Shown here one piece after another: positions 19,560-28,642 of a DNA stretch of 64,000 nt; the first letter of the stretch is position 1; each line of letters begins with the position of its first letter. The position numbers and the translations under genes were made by a program. The notes under the pieces were generated by a model, which was not told where the DNA came from, ran no database searches, and saw nothing but the letters and a program-made list of their open reading frames with translations. The DNA is from Rikenellaceae bacterium (lineage in GTDB: Bacteria; Bacteroidota; Bacteroidia; Bacteroidales; UBA932): positions 18,231 through 82,230 of the forward strand of contig JALEPJ010000003.1 in the NCBI GenBank assembly GCA_022766385.1, in the 5' to 3' direction.

Positions 19560-20457
19560 CATGTGTGTCCACTAAAAATTGTGGACGGTTTATATAAGTT
19601 TAACAATTAAAACAAAGTCGGTTCACTCGACTCATCAAGTTCATTGACAATATTGTAGTTAGGTTTACTGAAGAGTTTGTCAAGAGGTAAAGTCTCTGTA
19701 AGTGAGACATTTGCCATTTGCAGCCTTTCATCCTCGGCGAAGGCGCTCGTGAAGAAGATGAACTTCCTCTTGTTCTCCTCGTACGGAATGGCATCCATGG
19801 CGTTCATGTCATTCACTCGGGCTTCAGTTATGTGAAAGAACGTTGGAATAGAAGTTTCAATGTCATACAGAGTATGAACCTTGATTCCTCCCTTTCCCTG
19901 GTTCTTCCTATAAATAGCCCACTTGAATGCATTCAGGCAGAGTTCTATCGTAGTTGAGTCAAATGCATACACATGTCCGTTCAGCTTGAAGATGTCAGTC
20001 GCTCGGCATTCTCTGGCTTCTGCGATTACGCGATATGCGAACTCCTCGAAGATACGATAGTCGCGATTGTTGTTCGCCTTTGAAAGATTGCTCTTGGTGG
20101 CATATTTTCCAAAGCCCAGATGATAAGCTTTCCCAGAGAGTGCTTGTGTCGCAAGAGCAACATCACGAAGGCTTTCACGATTGGCGAGTTGTCCGAACAT
20201 CAAGACTGCGAGCTGGTTCCAGCAAGTAAAAAACTTGACGTAACGATTTCCGTCGTATTTGTTTGATAATCTGAGGAATACATCCTTGTCGAGGAAATCT
20301 AAAAGCTGTGAGAACACGTATTTTCCGTTATGCATGTGCCATTCTACAATAGTCTGGCAAAGATAATTTCAAATCGGCGCGGTCTCTAAGCCCTTGTAAC
20401 GACCTAACTTTCAATATCTTCAAAGAACTTTTATGAATTTTTAGTGGACACTAATGC
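19560..20457 (-). mobile_element. Degenerate IS4-family (DUF4372-type) insertion sequence, about 0.9 kb
   Basis: Terminal inverted repeats: left CATGTGTGTCCACTAAAAATT (19560..19580), right (reverse complement of 20436..20456) CATTAGTGTCCACTAAAAATT, 19/21 identical; flanked by TGAAATAT direct repeats; encloses a shortened transposase ORF. Confidence 0.82.
19607..20335 (-). pseudogene. Internally deleted IS4-type transposase (242 aa)
   Basis: N-terminal DUF4372-like block (NGKYVFSQLLDFLDKDVFLRLSNKYDGNRYVKFFTCWNQLAVLMFGQLANRESLRD), first DDE aspartate region (HVYAFDSTTIELCL), C-terminal SLTETLPLDKLFSKPNYN..ELDESSEPTLF, but the central catalytic segments are missing. Confidence 0.8.
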
Positions 20458-20465
20458 TGAAATAT
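20458..20465. repeat. Right copy of putative 8-bp target-site duplication TGAAATAT
   Basis: See left copy at 19552..19559. Confidence 0.65.
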
Positions 20466-20567
20466 ACTAACTTTAGAATCTTGACGGAGTGGAGTCCCCC
20501 TTTCCATTTCACGAAAGATGCGAGATCGCCCGAACTATTGCCTTGTAATTATTATAATATATTGAAT

Positions 20568-21731
20568 ATGAGGAGATTGCCTATTCTTTTTACGAGCATT
20601 GCCCTTGCTTTGCTTTCCTGCACCGGAGAGGAGAGCCTTGACTCTATTGCCCGCCGCGTATATTCCGTCGCCGATATTCAGATGAGGGATATTGACAACA
20701 GACTTGCTCCAGACTCTTATCCCAAAACATACGAGAACGGAGTCCCGAAGGATTCGGACCAGGGCTGGTGGTGTAGCGGCTTCTATCCCGGCACACTCTG
20801 GCTGCTGTATGAGCAGACGGGAGACGAGAGCTACAGGAGCCTTGCCGAAAAGCATACACTGAAGCTCTCCGACCTGCCCGACAAGATTACCGACCACGAC
20901 ATCGGCTTCCAGATTGCCAGCAGTTTTGGCAATGCTTACCGCATCACCGCCGATACTTGCTGGCTCGCGAGTCTCAAGAAGGGAGCTTTGTGCCTTGCCG
21001 GAAGATTCTCGCCGGTGACTGGTACTACGAAGAGTTGGAATTTCAGTCGCAATTGGGATTTCCCCGTCATCATTGACAATATGATGAATCTGGAGATCCT
21101 GACTATGGCATCCCGTCTATTTCAGCTTGACTCGCTCGCGGAAATCGCTTGTACTCATGCCAATACGACCATAAAGAATCATTTCAGGGACGATTTCAGC
21201 TGCTTCCACCTTGTCGATTATGACAGCACTGATGGCCACATTCGCGGCAAGCAGACGGTTCAGGGTTATTCGGATGATTCTGCCTGGGCGAGGGGACAGG
21301 CCTGGGCGCTTTACGGTTATACTATGATGGCCCGTGAAACCGCTGTGGAGCAATATCTCCATCAGGCTGAGGGGATAGCCGATATGCTGCTGGAGCGACT
21401 CCCGGAGGACGGCATTCCGTACTGGGATTTCGATGACCCGGCCATTCCTGATGCTCTGCGCGATGCCTCTGCCGGAGCCATTATGTCCTCTGCCTTTGCG
21501 GAGCTCGCAGGAATGACTGCATCTTCTACCAGGTCCAAGGCTTATCGCCAAATGGCTGAGCGTCAGCTGCGTACCCTCGCCAGTGAGGCGTATCTAGCTT
21601 CCCCTGGGACCAATGGAGGCTTCCTTCTCAAGCATAGTGTCGGCAACATCCCCGGCGGCACCGAGATAGATGTTCCGCTCAGCTATGCCGACTACTACTT
21701 TATCGAGGCCCTGGGCCGGCTCATTGAATAA
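20568..21731 (+). CDS. Glycoside hydrolase family 88-like protein (unsaturated glucuronyl hydrolase), lipoprotein
   Basis: Start reset to MRRLPILFTSIALALLSCTGEE (lipobox LLSC). Body has WWCSGFYPGTLWLLYE, IGFQIASSFG, VQGYSDDSAWARGQAWALYGYTMM typical of GH88. Confidence 0.88.
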   Translation: MRRLPILFTSIALALLSCTGEESLDSIARRVYSVADIQMRDIDNRLAPDSYPKTYENGVPKDSDQGWWCSGFYPGTLWLLYEQTGDESYRSLAEKHTLKLSDLPDKITDHDIGFQIASSFGNAYRITADTCWLASLKKGALCLAGRFSPVTGTTKSWNFSRNWDFPVIIDNMMNLEILTMASRLFQLDSLAEIACTHANTTIKNHFRDDFSCFHLVDYDSTDGHIRGKQTVQGYSDDSAWARGQAWALYGYTMMARETAVEQYLHQAEGIADMLLERLPEDGIPYWDFDDPAIPDALRDASAGAIMSSAFAELAGMTASSTRSKAYRQMAERQLRTLASEAYLASPGTNGGFLLKHSVGNIPGGTEIDVPLSYADYYFIEALGRLIE

Positions 21732-21780
21732 GCTGTTCCGTTAGGGCCAAGCTTGCGCTGTTTGTCGAGGGGCCTGTTGT

Positions 21781-21890
21781 TCGTGGGGGATAACTGCCTG
21801 ATACACAGCAAGATAAGCACTTGTCTATGGGTAAATTTGCTCATAGACAAATGCTTAAAACATTGATACACAATGACTTATCTCCCACGA
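21781..21890. repeat. Nested inverted-repeat structure of unknown function
   Basis: Outer arms TCGTGGGGGATAA (21781..21793) / TTATCTCCCACGA (21878..21890); inner arms TAAGCACTTGTCTATG (21814..21829) / CATAGACAAATGCTTA (21842..21857); 9-bp direct repeat TGATACACA (21799..21807, 21864..21872) in the internal loop. Confidence 0.75.
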
Positions 21891-22285
21891 TGCGCAGGCA
21901 GGAAAAGGGATTCTGGCTGTATTGTTCACATCCGTCACATCATCATATTCTACCCCATCCCTGGACTGGAAACAATTCGTGGCAAAATAACCGTTTCCTT
22001 TGCCGCTCCATTCCCAATTACAATGCACTAGCATCGTGTAGCATCTAATTGTTGTATAAAAGGAAATATTTTCAAAAATTTGCTGAGCCATCAAACTCAA
22101 CACGTTACGAATATGCCTATCCAGAAGTACGTGATAATCTTCTCTGCTTCCGAACGCAGGGGACTTACCAAGAGTGTGAAATCGAAAGTAATCCATCCAT
22201 TGGACACCATATGAAGGCAGAATGAACTGCCGGGCATATATGCCCCATACACATAGCCCCAAAATGGGCGCCGACAGGCGAATAA

Positions 22286-22328
22286 AGAAAAGGATCCGAC
22301 CCTCGGTGACGGGGAGTTCAGATCCTTT
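22286..22328 (-). terminator. Rho-independent terminator downstream of tRNA-Leu
   Basis: Reverse strand AAAGGATC...GATCCTTTTCTTT hairpin with T tract. Confidence 0.7.
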
Positions 22329-22349
22329 GTTTCTATCGTTATAAATGTG

Positions 22350-22433
22350 TGCCCGAGGCCGGACTCGAACCGGCACGCCGTTTGAGGGCAAAGGATTTTG
22401 AGTCCTTCGTGTCTACCATTTCACCACTCGGGC
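22350..22433 (-). tRNA. tRNA-Leu (anticodon CAA)
   Basis: Reverse strand GCCCGAGTGGTGAAATGGTAGACACGAAGGACTCAAAATCCTT...GGTTCGAGTCCGGCCTCGGGCA; long variable arm, anticodon loop CTCAAAA. Confidence 0.93.
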
Positions 22434-22516
22434 GGCAGTGCGCCTTTTTCAGCACAGGTTGCAAAGGTATCGAAAATTCCTTAATAATCAAATTTTTCTG
22501 CGTATCTTCGTAAACT

Positions 22517-23566
22517 ATGAATACTTTGAAGATTTTTGTCAATGAAGATTTCTCCTCCCTTCCTGCCCTTTTGACGGGAGAGACGGAGCTTTTCCTCATT
22601 TATGATGCCAATGTTGAATCTTCAGCCAAGATGCTGATTTCTTCCTGCGAGGCCGCTGCTTCTGCCATTAAGGCCAGTCTTGCCATTCAGACCTCGGAAG
22701 CGGTGAAGACTATGGATACGGTAATGAGTATTTGCAGTTTCCTTTTGGACAATGGCGCGAGCAGAAAGGCCCTTGTTCTGGCCTTGGGCGGCGGCATTAC
22801 CACCGATATGGCCGGATTTGCAGCCAGCATATACAAGAGGGGAGTGCGATTTGCCAATATTCCTACCACCCTCCTGGCGCAGGTCGATGCTGCCATCGGG
22901 GGCAAGACCGGAGTCAATTTTGAGCACTACAAGAATATACTCGGAGTTATCAACCAGCCGGAATTCACCTATATTGCCGGCAATGTTCTCAATACCCTCG
23001 GAAGGCGTGAGTATCTGTCCGGAGTGGCGGAACTCCTGAAGACCTTCATCATTGCCGATGCTGAATCTTATGCAAGGGCGGTGGAGGATTTGAGGCAGGG
23101 CAAGCCTGTCGGCGCCGGGCTTATCGAGGCTGCGGCACGAATAAAGGCTGGGGTGGTCGAGCGGGATGAAAAGGAGAACGGAGAGCGCAGGAACTTGAAT
23201 CTGGGGCATACTGTCGCACACGCAATAGAATGGTGGCAGGGTGAGGACACTGAGATGCAAGGCGTTGATACCAAGGCTACTGACTACTCCCACGGAGAGG
23301 CTGTTGCCATAGGAATGGTCAAGGCGGCAGAGCTTTCGGAGAAGTTGGGATACTGTAAAAAAGGTCTTTCCGCGAGAATCAAGGCTGATTTGGAGGCCGT
23401 GGGTCTTCCTACGGAATGCTCTATCTCCGTTGATGTTTTTGCCCGGGCCATAAGTCAGGACAAGAAGGCTGTGGGAGATTCAATATGGTTCGTGCTGATA
23501 CGCTCGATTGGCAGGGTTGAAGCACGCTATATGCCTCTGGATGAGGTGATTGATGCGTTGCGATGA
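22517..23566 (+). CDS. aroB: 3-dehydroquinate synthase
   Basis: 349 aa; LALGGGITTDMAGFAASIYKRGVRFANIPTTLLAQVDAAIGGKTGVN, NLGHTVAHAIE, SHGEAVAIGM. Confidence 0.96.
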   Translation: MNTLKIFVNEDFSSLPALLTGETELFLIYDANVESSAKMLISSCEAAASAIKASLAIQTSEAVKTMDTVMSICSFLLDNGASRKALVLALGGGITTDMAGFAASIYKRGVRFANIPTTLLAQVDAAIGGKTGVNFEHYKNILGVINQPEFTYIAGNVLNTLGRREYLSGVAELLKTFIIADAESYARAVEDLRQGKPVGAGLIEAAARIKAGVVERDEKENGERRNLNLGHTVAHAIEWWQGEDTEMQGVDTKATDYSHGEAVAIGMVKAAELSEKLGYCKKGLSARIKADLEAVGLPTECSISVDVFARAISQDKKAVGDSIWFVLIRSIGRVEARYMPLDEVIDALR

Positions 23567-23616
23567 GCTGAGCGCGAATACCGCAGGCACAGAATGATAA
23601 CAGTCCCGCGAGGACT

Positions 23617-25725
23617 TTGAAAGATAAGGATATGATTTGCACCAGCATACAGGGCAAGACTCTTGAGGAGATTTTTGCCATTCTTGAAGAGGAAGCGGTC
23701 GAGATGGCTGAAATACGCCTTGACCGTTGTCCCTTGACTGACAGTGAGATAGAGGAACTGTTCTCGAATACGGACACGCCGCTCGTGGCGACTTGCCGCA
23801 TTGCCGAAAGCGCGGATATGCAGGAGGCAGAGCGCAAGTTGCGCACCGCAGTTCAGGCGGGAGCCAAGTACATTGACATAGAAATCGAAGCCCCGGCGCC
23901 TATGGGAAAGCGTCTGCGTCGCGCGGCGAGGGAGAACGGCACCACCCTGATACGCTCCTTCCACGATTTCGAGGGCACAGCTTCGCTTGAAGAACTTGAG
24001 CGGATAGTCATTAAGTGCAAGTCCTTCGGCGCCGATGTGGTCAAGGTCGTTACTACAGCGAAGAGCGCAGAAGACTGCAGGACCATCTCCAGGCTTTATG
24101 GCGTGAAGATACCGCCAGAGGCCTTTCATCTCCATCCTGGGCTTGAGGGAGAGCTTGAGCCTGAGCGTATTGCAGAGGGAAGCCTGATCGCGTTCTGTAT
24201 GGGCGAGGCGGGCCGTATGAGCCGTCTCGATGCGCTGAAATATGGCGCTCCTTTTACCTATGCCGCCCTCGATGAGGCTTCGGCGACTGCTCCGGGGCAA
24301 TGGTCGTTTGCCGAAATGTCCAAGGCTTTGTATGGCAATGCCGAGGGCTTCTATGCTGAGCATCTGGTGATGCCGGCCTCGAAGAGTTTCGCACAGCGCG
24401 CAATCATTGCCGCAGCCCTCGCGGAAGGAACTTCACACCTGAGAGGCTATTCACCCTGCGCGGACAGCGAGGCCGCAATTGCGGTAGCACGCGCTCTGGG
24501 CGCAGAGGTTACGGAAGGTGAAGTGTTGACTATCAAGGGCATAGGCCCTATTGACAAGCCCCTTCTCCTAAATTCCCTCCATACCGGCGAGTCTGGCCTG
24601 CTCACCAGGTTGATGATTCCGATTCTGGCAAAAATCGGCAATGGAGCCATACGTGTGACGGGCGAGAAAACCCTTGTAAAACGCCCTTTGAGCGGAGCCA
24701 ATGACATAATGGCGGCTTTTGGAGTGACTTTGCACAATGTCGAGGAGCATCCTGGCTCCAAGGAAATCTTCGTTCCATTGAACATAGTCGGTAATCTCAT
24801 TCCGGGCCGTTCTGACATTTCAGGCAAGGGAGGCTCCCAGCTCATCTCAGGACTTCTTATGGCCCTGCCTTTGGCTGACAGGACTTCAAGCCTCTTTGTG
24901 AGCGAGCCGAAAAGCATACCTTATCTCTACATAACCCTCGACGTCCTTCAGAAATTCGGAATACGTGTAATTACCGAGCTGGAAGGCGACAAGGACTTCC
25001 TTGAAACCCAGGACTGGAACCGTTGTACGGGTATGAGCTTCAAAATCAAGGGAGGGCAAGCATACAAGGCCGTTGACATGAGCCTTGAAGGAGACTGGAG
25101 CGCTGCGGCCAATTTCTGTGTAGCCGGAGCCGTTTTCGGAAGTGCATCTGTGGACGGACTCGATACCCGTTCGCTGCAGGCCGACTTGACCATAATGGAC
25201 GTGCTCGTAGAGGCCGGAGCCAGCATTTCACAATTTGACAATGACTGCGTGGATGCGGTGAACGAAGCCGCGACCGCAGCAGGAGTCAATCCTCATACGG
25301 GGGCTGTGAATGTGGTCAAGGCCCCTCTGAATGCCTTCAGCTTCGATTTGAACAATGCCCCTGACCTCTTCCCTATAGTGGCCATTCTCGCTGCCTTCTG
25401 TCCGGGGCGCAATGTCATCGGCGGCACAGGCCGTCTTGCCGGCAAGGAGAGCAACCGCGCCCTCGCCATACTCAATATGCTCCTCCAGATGGGAGTCAAT
25501 GCGAAAATCGAGGGCGACAATATGATAATTGAGGGTCATTCTATGGCCTACAGGCTTCTGAACGGCAAGCTGCTCAAAGGCGGAGCCTATACCTCGAACC
25601 ACGACCACAGGATGGTGATGGCTCTCAAGGTGGCCTCACTTGGAGCGGAGTCTCCTATTATTATCGACGATGAGGCCTGCGTGGCCAAGTCATGCCCTGA
25701 TTTCCTCCAGATATTCGGCAACTGA
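23617..25725 (+). CDS. Bifunctional type I 3-dehydroquinate dehydratase / EPSP synthase (AroD-AroA fusion)
   Basis: 702 aa single ORF. N-terminal about 225 aa: EIRLDRCPL, YIDIEIEAP, SFHDFEGT, GADVVKVVTTAKS, GQWSFAEM (type I DHQase). C-terminal about 470 aa: MPASKSFAQRAIIAAALAEG, TGESGLLTRLM, KGGSQLISGLLMALPL, GDWSAAANFCVAGA, TGRLAGKESNRA, NHDHRMVMALKVAS (EPSP synthase). Confidence 0.92.
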   Translation: MKDKDMICTSIQGKTLEEIFAILEEEAVEMAEIRLDRCPLTDSEIEELFSNTDTPLVATCRIAESADMQEAERKLRTAVQAGAKYIDIEIEAPAPMGKRLRRAARENGTTLIRSFHDFEGTASLEELERIVIKCKSFGADVVKVVTTAKSAEDCRTISRLYGVKIPPEAFHLHPGLEGELEPERIAEGSLIAFCMGEAGRMSRLDALKYGAPFTYAALDEASATAPGQWSFAEMSKALYGNAEGFYAEHLVMPASKSFAQRAIIAAALAEGTSHLRGYSPCADSEAAIAVARALGAEVTEGEVLTIKGIGPIDKPLLLNSLHTGESGLLTRLMIPILAKIGNGAIRVTGEKTLVKRPLSGANDIMAAFGVTLHNVEEHPGSKEIFVPLNIVGNLIPGRSDISGKGGSQLISGLLMALPLADRTSSLFVSEPKSIPYLYITLDVLQKFGIRVITELEGDKDFLETQDWNRCTGMSFKIKGGQAYKAVDMSLEGDWSAAANFCVAGAVFGSASVDGLDTRSLQADLTIMDVLVEAGASISQFDNDCVDAVNEAATAAGVNPHTGAVNVVKAPLNAFSFDLNNAPDLFPIVAILAAFCPGRNVIGGTGRLAGKESNRALAILNMLLQMGVNAKIEGDNMIIEGHSMAYRLLNGKLLKGGAYTSNHDHRMVMALKVASLGAESPIIIDDEACVAKSCPDFLQIFGN

Positions 25726-27038
25726 TGAGTACGAGCAAAGGTCTTATTGCCCTCAGCCCTCTGGCTGTTTTTCTACTTGTCTATCTGGTGACATCCTTGA
25801 TTATCAAGGACTTCTATGCTGTGCCTGTGACTTCCGCCTTCCTGGTGGCGTCCATTTATGCCGTCCTGACCACGGGCGGGCTGAAGCTTTCTGAGAGGAT
25901 AGAGATCTTCTCTACAGGCGCAGGCAATTCCAAGGTCCTCCTGATGATTTGGATTTTCATCCTTGCTGGCGCCTTTGCCCAAACGGCCAAGGATATCGGT
26001 GCAGTTGATGCGACGGTCGGACTGACCCTTTCCATCATACCTCCGAAGATGCTCTTTGCGGGCCTCTTCCTCACCTCCTGCTTCATTTCAATGGCAATGG
26101 GTACGAGTGTGGGCACCATAGTAGCTCTTGTTCCCATTGCCGCTGGAATTGCCTCAGAGACAGGATCTTCCGTAGCATTTATGACGGCAATCATAGTCGG
26201 AGGATCCTTTTTCGGAGATAATCTTTCCTTCATCAGCGACACCACCATTGCCGCGACCAGGGCTATGGACTGCTCGATGAGCGACAAGTTCCGTGTAAAT
26301 CTCTTCATAGTCGCACCGGCTGTCATTGCCGTTCTCGCTATCTATATAGCGATGGGAGCGGGCACCCAGGCCGTCATTCCGAGCGAGCCTGTGCAATGGC
26401 TGAAACTATTGCCCTATTTGATGGTAATAGTGCTGGCGGTGCTGGGACTCAATGTGCTGCTGGTGCTGACTATGGGCATTGCCCTAAACTTCATTCTGGG
26501 AATTTCCGACGCTTCCCTGAACTGGGTGAGCTGGCTGTCCTCGATGGGAGAGGGCATTGCCGGTATGGGCAGCCTGATCGTGGTGACCATGCTCTCAGGC
26601 GGAATGATGGAGCTTATCCGCTACAATGGAGGTCTGTCCTTCCTGATTGAAAAGCTGGCGGGCAGTCTGGACCAGAAGCAGTCCTCAACTGCAGGCAAGG
26701 GCATCAAGCGCAGGGCTGAACTCTGCATTGCTGCGCTGGTGAGTCTGGCCAATCTCTGTACTGCAAACAATACCATTGCCATCCTTACTACGGGCGGAAT
26801 AGCCAAGGACGTGGCGGACCGTTTCTGCTTGGACAGAAAAAAGGTGGCCAGTATTCTGGACACCTTTTCCTGCCTCATTCAAGGCCTGATCCCATACGGC
26901 GCTCAATTGCTAATGGCTTCGGGTTTGGCCGGAGTGGATTCAGCACACATAATCAGCTATCTGTATTATCCATTCATTCTTGGAATCGTGGCCATTCTGG
27001 CCATATTTTTCCGATATCCCCGCAGATACAGCCGATAG
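25725..27038 (+). CDS. Na+/H+ antiporter, NhaC family
   Basis: 437 aa polytopic; GTSVGTIVALVPIA, GGSFFGDNLSFISDTTIAATRAMDC typical of NhaC. Confidence 0.88.
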   Translation: MSTSKGLIALSPLAVFLLVYLVTSLIIKDFYAVPVTSAFLVASIYAVLTTGGLKLSERIEIFSTGAGNSKVLLMIWIFILAGAFAQTAKDIGAVDATVGLTLSIIPPKMLFAGLFLTSCFISMAMGTSVGTIVALVPIAAGIASETGSSVAFMTAIIVGGSFFGDNLSFISDTTIAATRAMDCSMSDKFRVNLFIVAPAVIAVLAIYIAMGAGTQAVIPSEPVQWLKLLPYLMVIVLAVLGLNVLLVLTMGIALNFILGISDASLNWVSWLSSMGEGIAGMGSLIVVTMLSGGMMELIRYNGGLSFLIEKLAGSLDQKQSSTAGKGIKRRAELCIAALVSLANLCTANNTIAILTTGGIAKDVADRFCLDRKKVASILDTFSCLIQGLIPYGAQLLMASGLAGVDSAHIISYLYYPFILGIVAILAIFFRYPRRYSR

Positions 27039-27044
27039 GATTTA

Positions 27045-28493
27045 CTAAAGCGAATCGCCGAAATCCTCTTTGAACTTCTCCACGAGTTTCTCCTGCCAGT
27101 TGCCGATTTCCTTCATGCGGCCGAAGAAGAAGCGGAGGACCTCAGGCTCTTCTACCCACTGGAGACCGCCTATGAGTTTCCTGTTGTCCCACAGCCACTT
27201 CACGCGGTCTGCCACATATTTGATCTGCGAGAGAGTGAATACGCGGCGAGGCACTGCAAGTCTCTGAAGCTCAAGTTCCGCGTAGCGCTCGGTTCCGTCC
27301 GGTTCGCGCTGCTCGGACACTGTTCCTCTCTCCATACCGCGTATACCTGAGATGATGTAGAGCGCACAGCCTACTGCAGCTGCAGGATATTGGTTATGAG
27401 GCATATCCGGAACGAATTCGCCGCAGTTCAAGTGACAGCCGAGACCTCCTGCAGGGAGGATGACAGGCACACCGTATGCATTGAGTTCCTTGGCGAGAGC
27501 CTCGATGAAAATAGGTCCCTGACTGATGTATTCCATATCGAGCGACTCGTACAGACCCTGGGCCATGGCCTCCATAGTGCGTACATCCATACCTCCGTAG
27601 GTGAGGAAGCCCTCGTAGAGAGGAATGAAGCTCATCATTTCCTTGGTGTATTTCGGGTCCTTCGAGCAGATGATACCTCCCTTGGAGAAGCTGAGCTTGC
27701 GGGCAGAGAAGTAGATAATGTCGAAGTGATCAGCCAAAAGATGATATATATCCTTGACTTCCATATACTTGCAGCGAGCCTCGCGAGTCTTCATGAAGTA
27801 CACGTTGTCCTGGAGCAGGGAAGCGTCGAGCACTGACTTGACTCCCTTCTCGTGGCAGATGTCGGTCACGGCGAGCATATTCTCCAATGAAACAGGCTGG
27901 CCTCCGATAAGATTGGTTCCTGCCTCTACGCGTACGAAAGCCACCTTGTCGGCTCCGATTTCATCGATTTTTCCTGCCAGATTCTCAAGGTTGAAGTCGC
28001 CTTTGAAAGGATCGTCGCTCTGAGGAAGCAGACCCTTGGAGTCAACGAGTTCCTCCACGCTTCCTCCGCAACGGGTGATGTGTGCCTTGGTGGTTGTGAA
28101 GTGGAAGTTCATAAGAGCTACCATACCCGGCTTTACGTAGGTCTCGGAGAGTATATTCTCGCAGGCACGTCCCTGGTGGGTAGGAAGTACGTTATCGCAA
28201 CCGAAGACTTCCTTTATGGCTTTCTTGACACGGTTGAAGGTCTCGCAGCCTGCATATGCGTCGTCCGCCTGCATCATTGCGGCGAACTGGAGGTCTGACA
28301 TAGCGTTTACTCCCGAGTCTGTGAGCATATCCAGGAATACGTCACGGTTCTGGAGCAGGAAGGTATTGTTTCCGGCTTCCTGTATCTTTCTGAGTCTTTC
28401 CTCTACAGGAAGGAGGTTGAGTTTCTGAACCATACGGACCTTGTGCATCTCGAGAGGCACCTGGTTTTCGGATTTGTAGAATTTTACTGCCAT
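27045..28493 (-). CDS. PLP-dependent beta-eliminating lyase (tyrosine phenol-lyase/tryptophanase family)
   Basis: Start set at MAVKFYKSENQVPLEMHKVRMV. LPTHQGRACENIL, NFHFTTTKAH, SGIRGMERGTVS, RLAVPRRVFTLSQIKYV are family signatures; see finding on specificity residues. Confidence 0.85.
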   Translation of the reverse strand: MAVKFYKSENQVPLEMHKVRMVQKLNLLPVEERLRKIQEAGNNTFLLQNRDVFLDMLTDSGVNAMSDLQFAAMMQADDAYAGCETFNRVKKAIKEVFGCDNVLPTHQGRACENILSETYVKPGMVALMNFHFTTTKAHITRCGGSVEELVDSKGLLPQSDDPFKGDFNLENLAGKIDEIGADKVAFVRVEAGTNLIGGQPVSLENMLAVTDICHEKGVKSVLDASLLQDNVYFMKTREARCKYMEVKDIYHLLADHFDIIYFSARKLSFSKGGIICSKDPKYTKEMMSFIPLYEGFLTYGGMDVRTMEAMAQGLYESLDMEYISQGPIFIEALAKELNAYGVPVILPAGGLGCHLNCGEFVPDMPHNQYPAAAVGCALYIISGIRGMERGTVSEQREPDGTERYAELELQRLAVPRRVFTLSQIKYVADRVKWLWDNRKLIGGLQWVEEPEVLRFFFGRMKEIGNWQEKLVEKFKEDFGDSL

Positions 28494-28642
28494 AGTATTG
28501 TCATTGTTTTTTGTGTTGTCAATCATTGTGTGAAGCAGTTCCGGCTTCGGGCTGTAAAAGTAGGCAATGTATATGAAGAGCCGGATAACCAAATCCGTCT
28601 ATTTTCTACCAATATCCTCTTTTCTTGCTATTTTAGACCAAA

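Noticed and set aside
20454-20567. N-terminal extension of the GH88 ORF starting at the ATG of 20454
   Set aside because: That ATG lies inside the right inverted repeat of the IS-type element; the internal start at 20568 gives a proper lipoprotein signal peptide.
21855-22391. 178-aa minus-strand ORF in the gap between GH88 and tRNA-Leu
   Set aside because: It runs through part of the tRNA-Leu gene and its terminator and has no family resemblance; more likely noncoding or relic DNA.
23527-24363. 278-aa minus-strand ORF antisense to aroD-aroA
   Set aside because: Shadow ORF; the plus-strand frame has unmistakable enzyme motifs.
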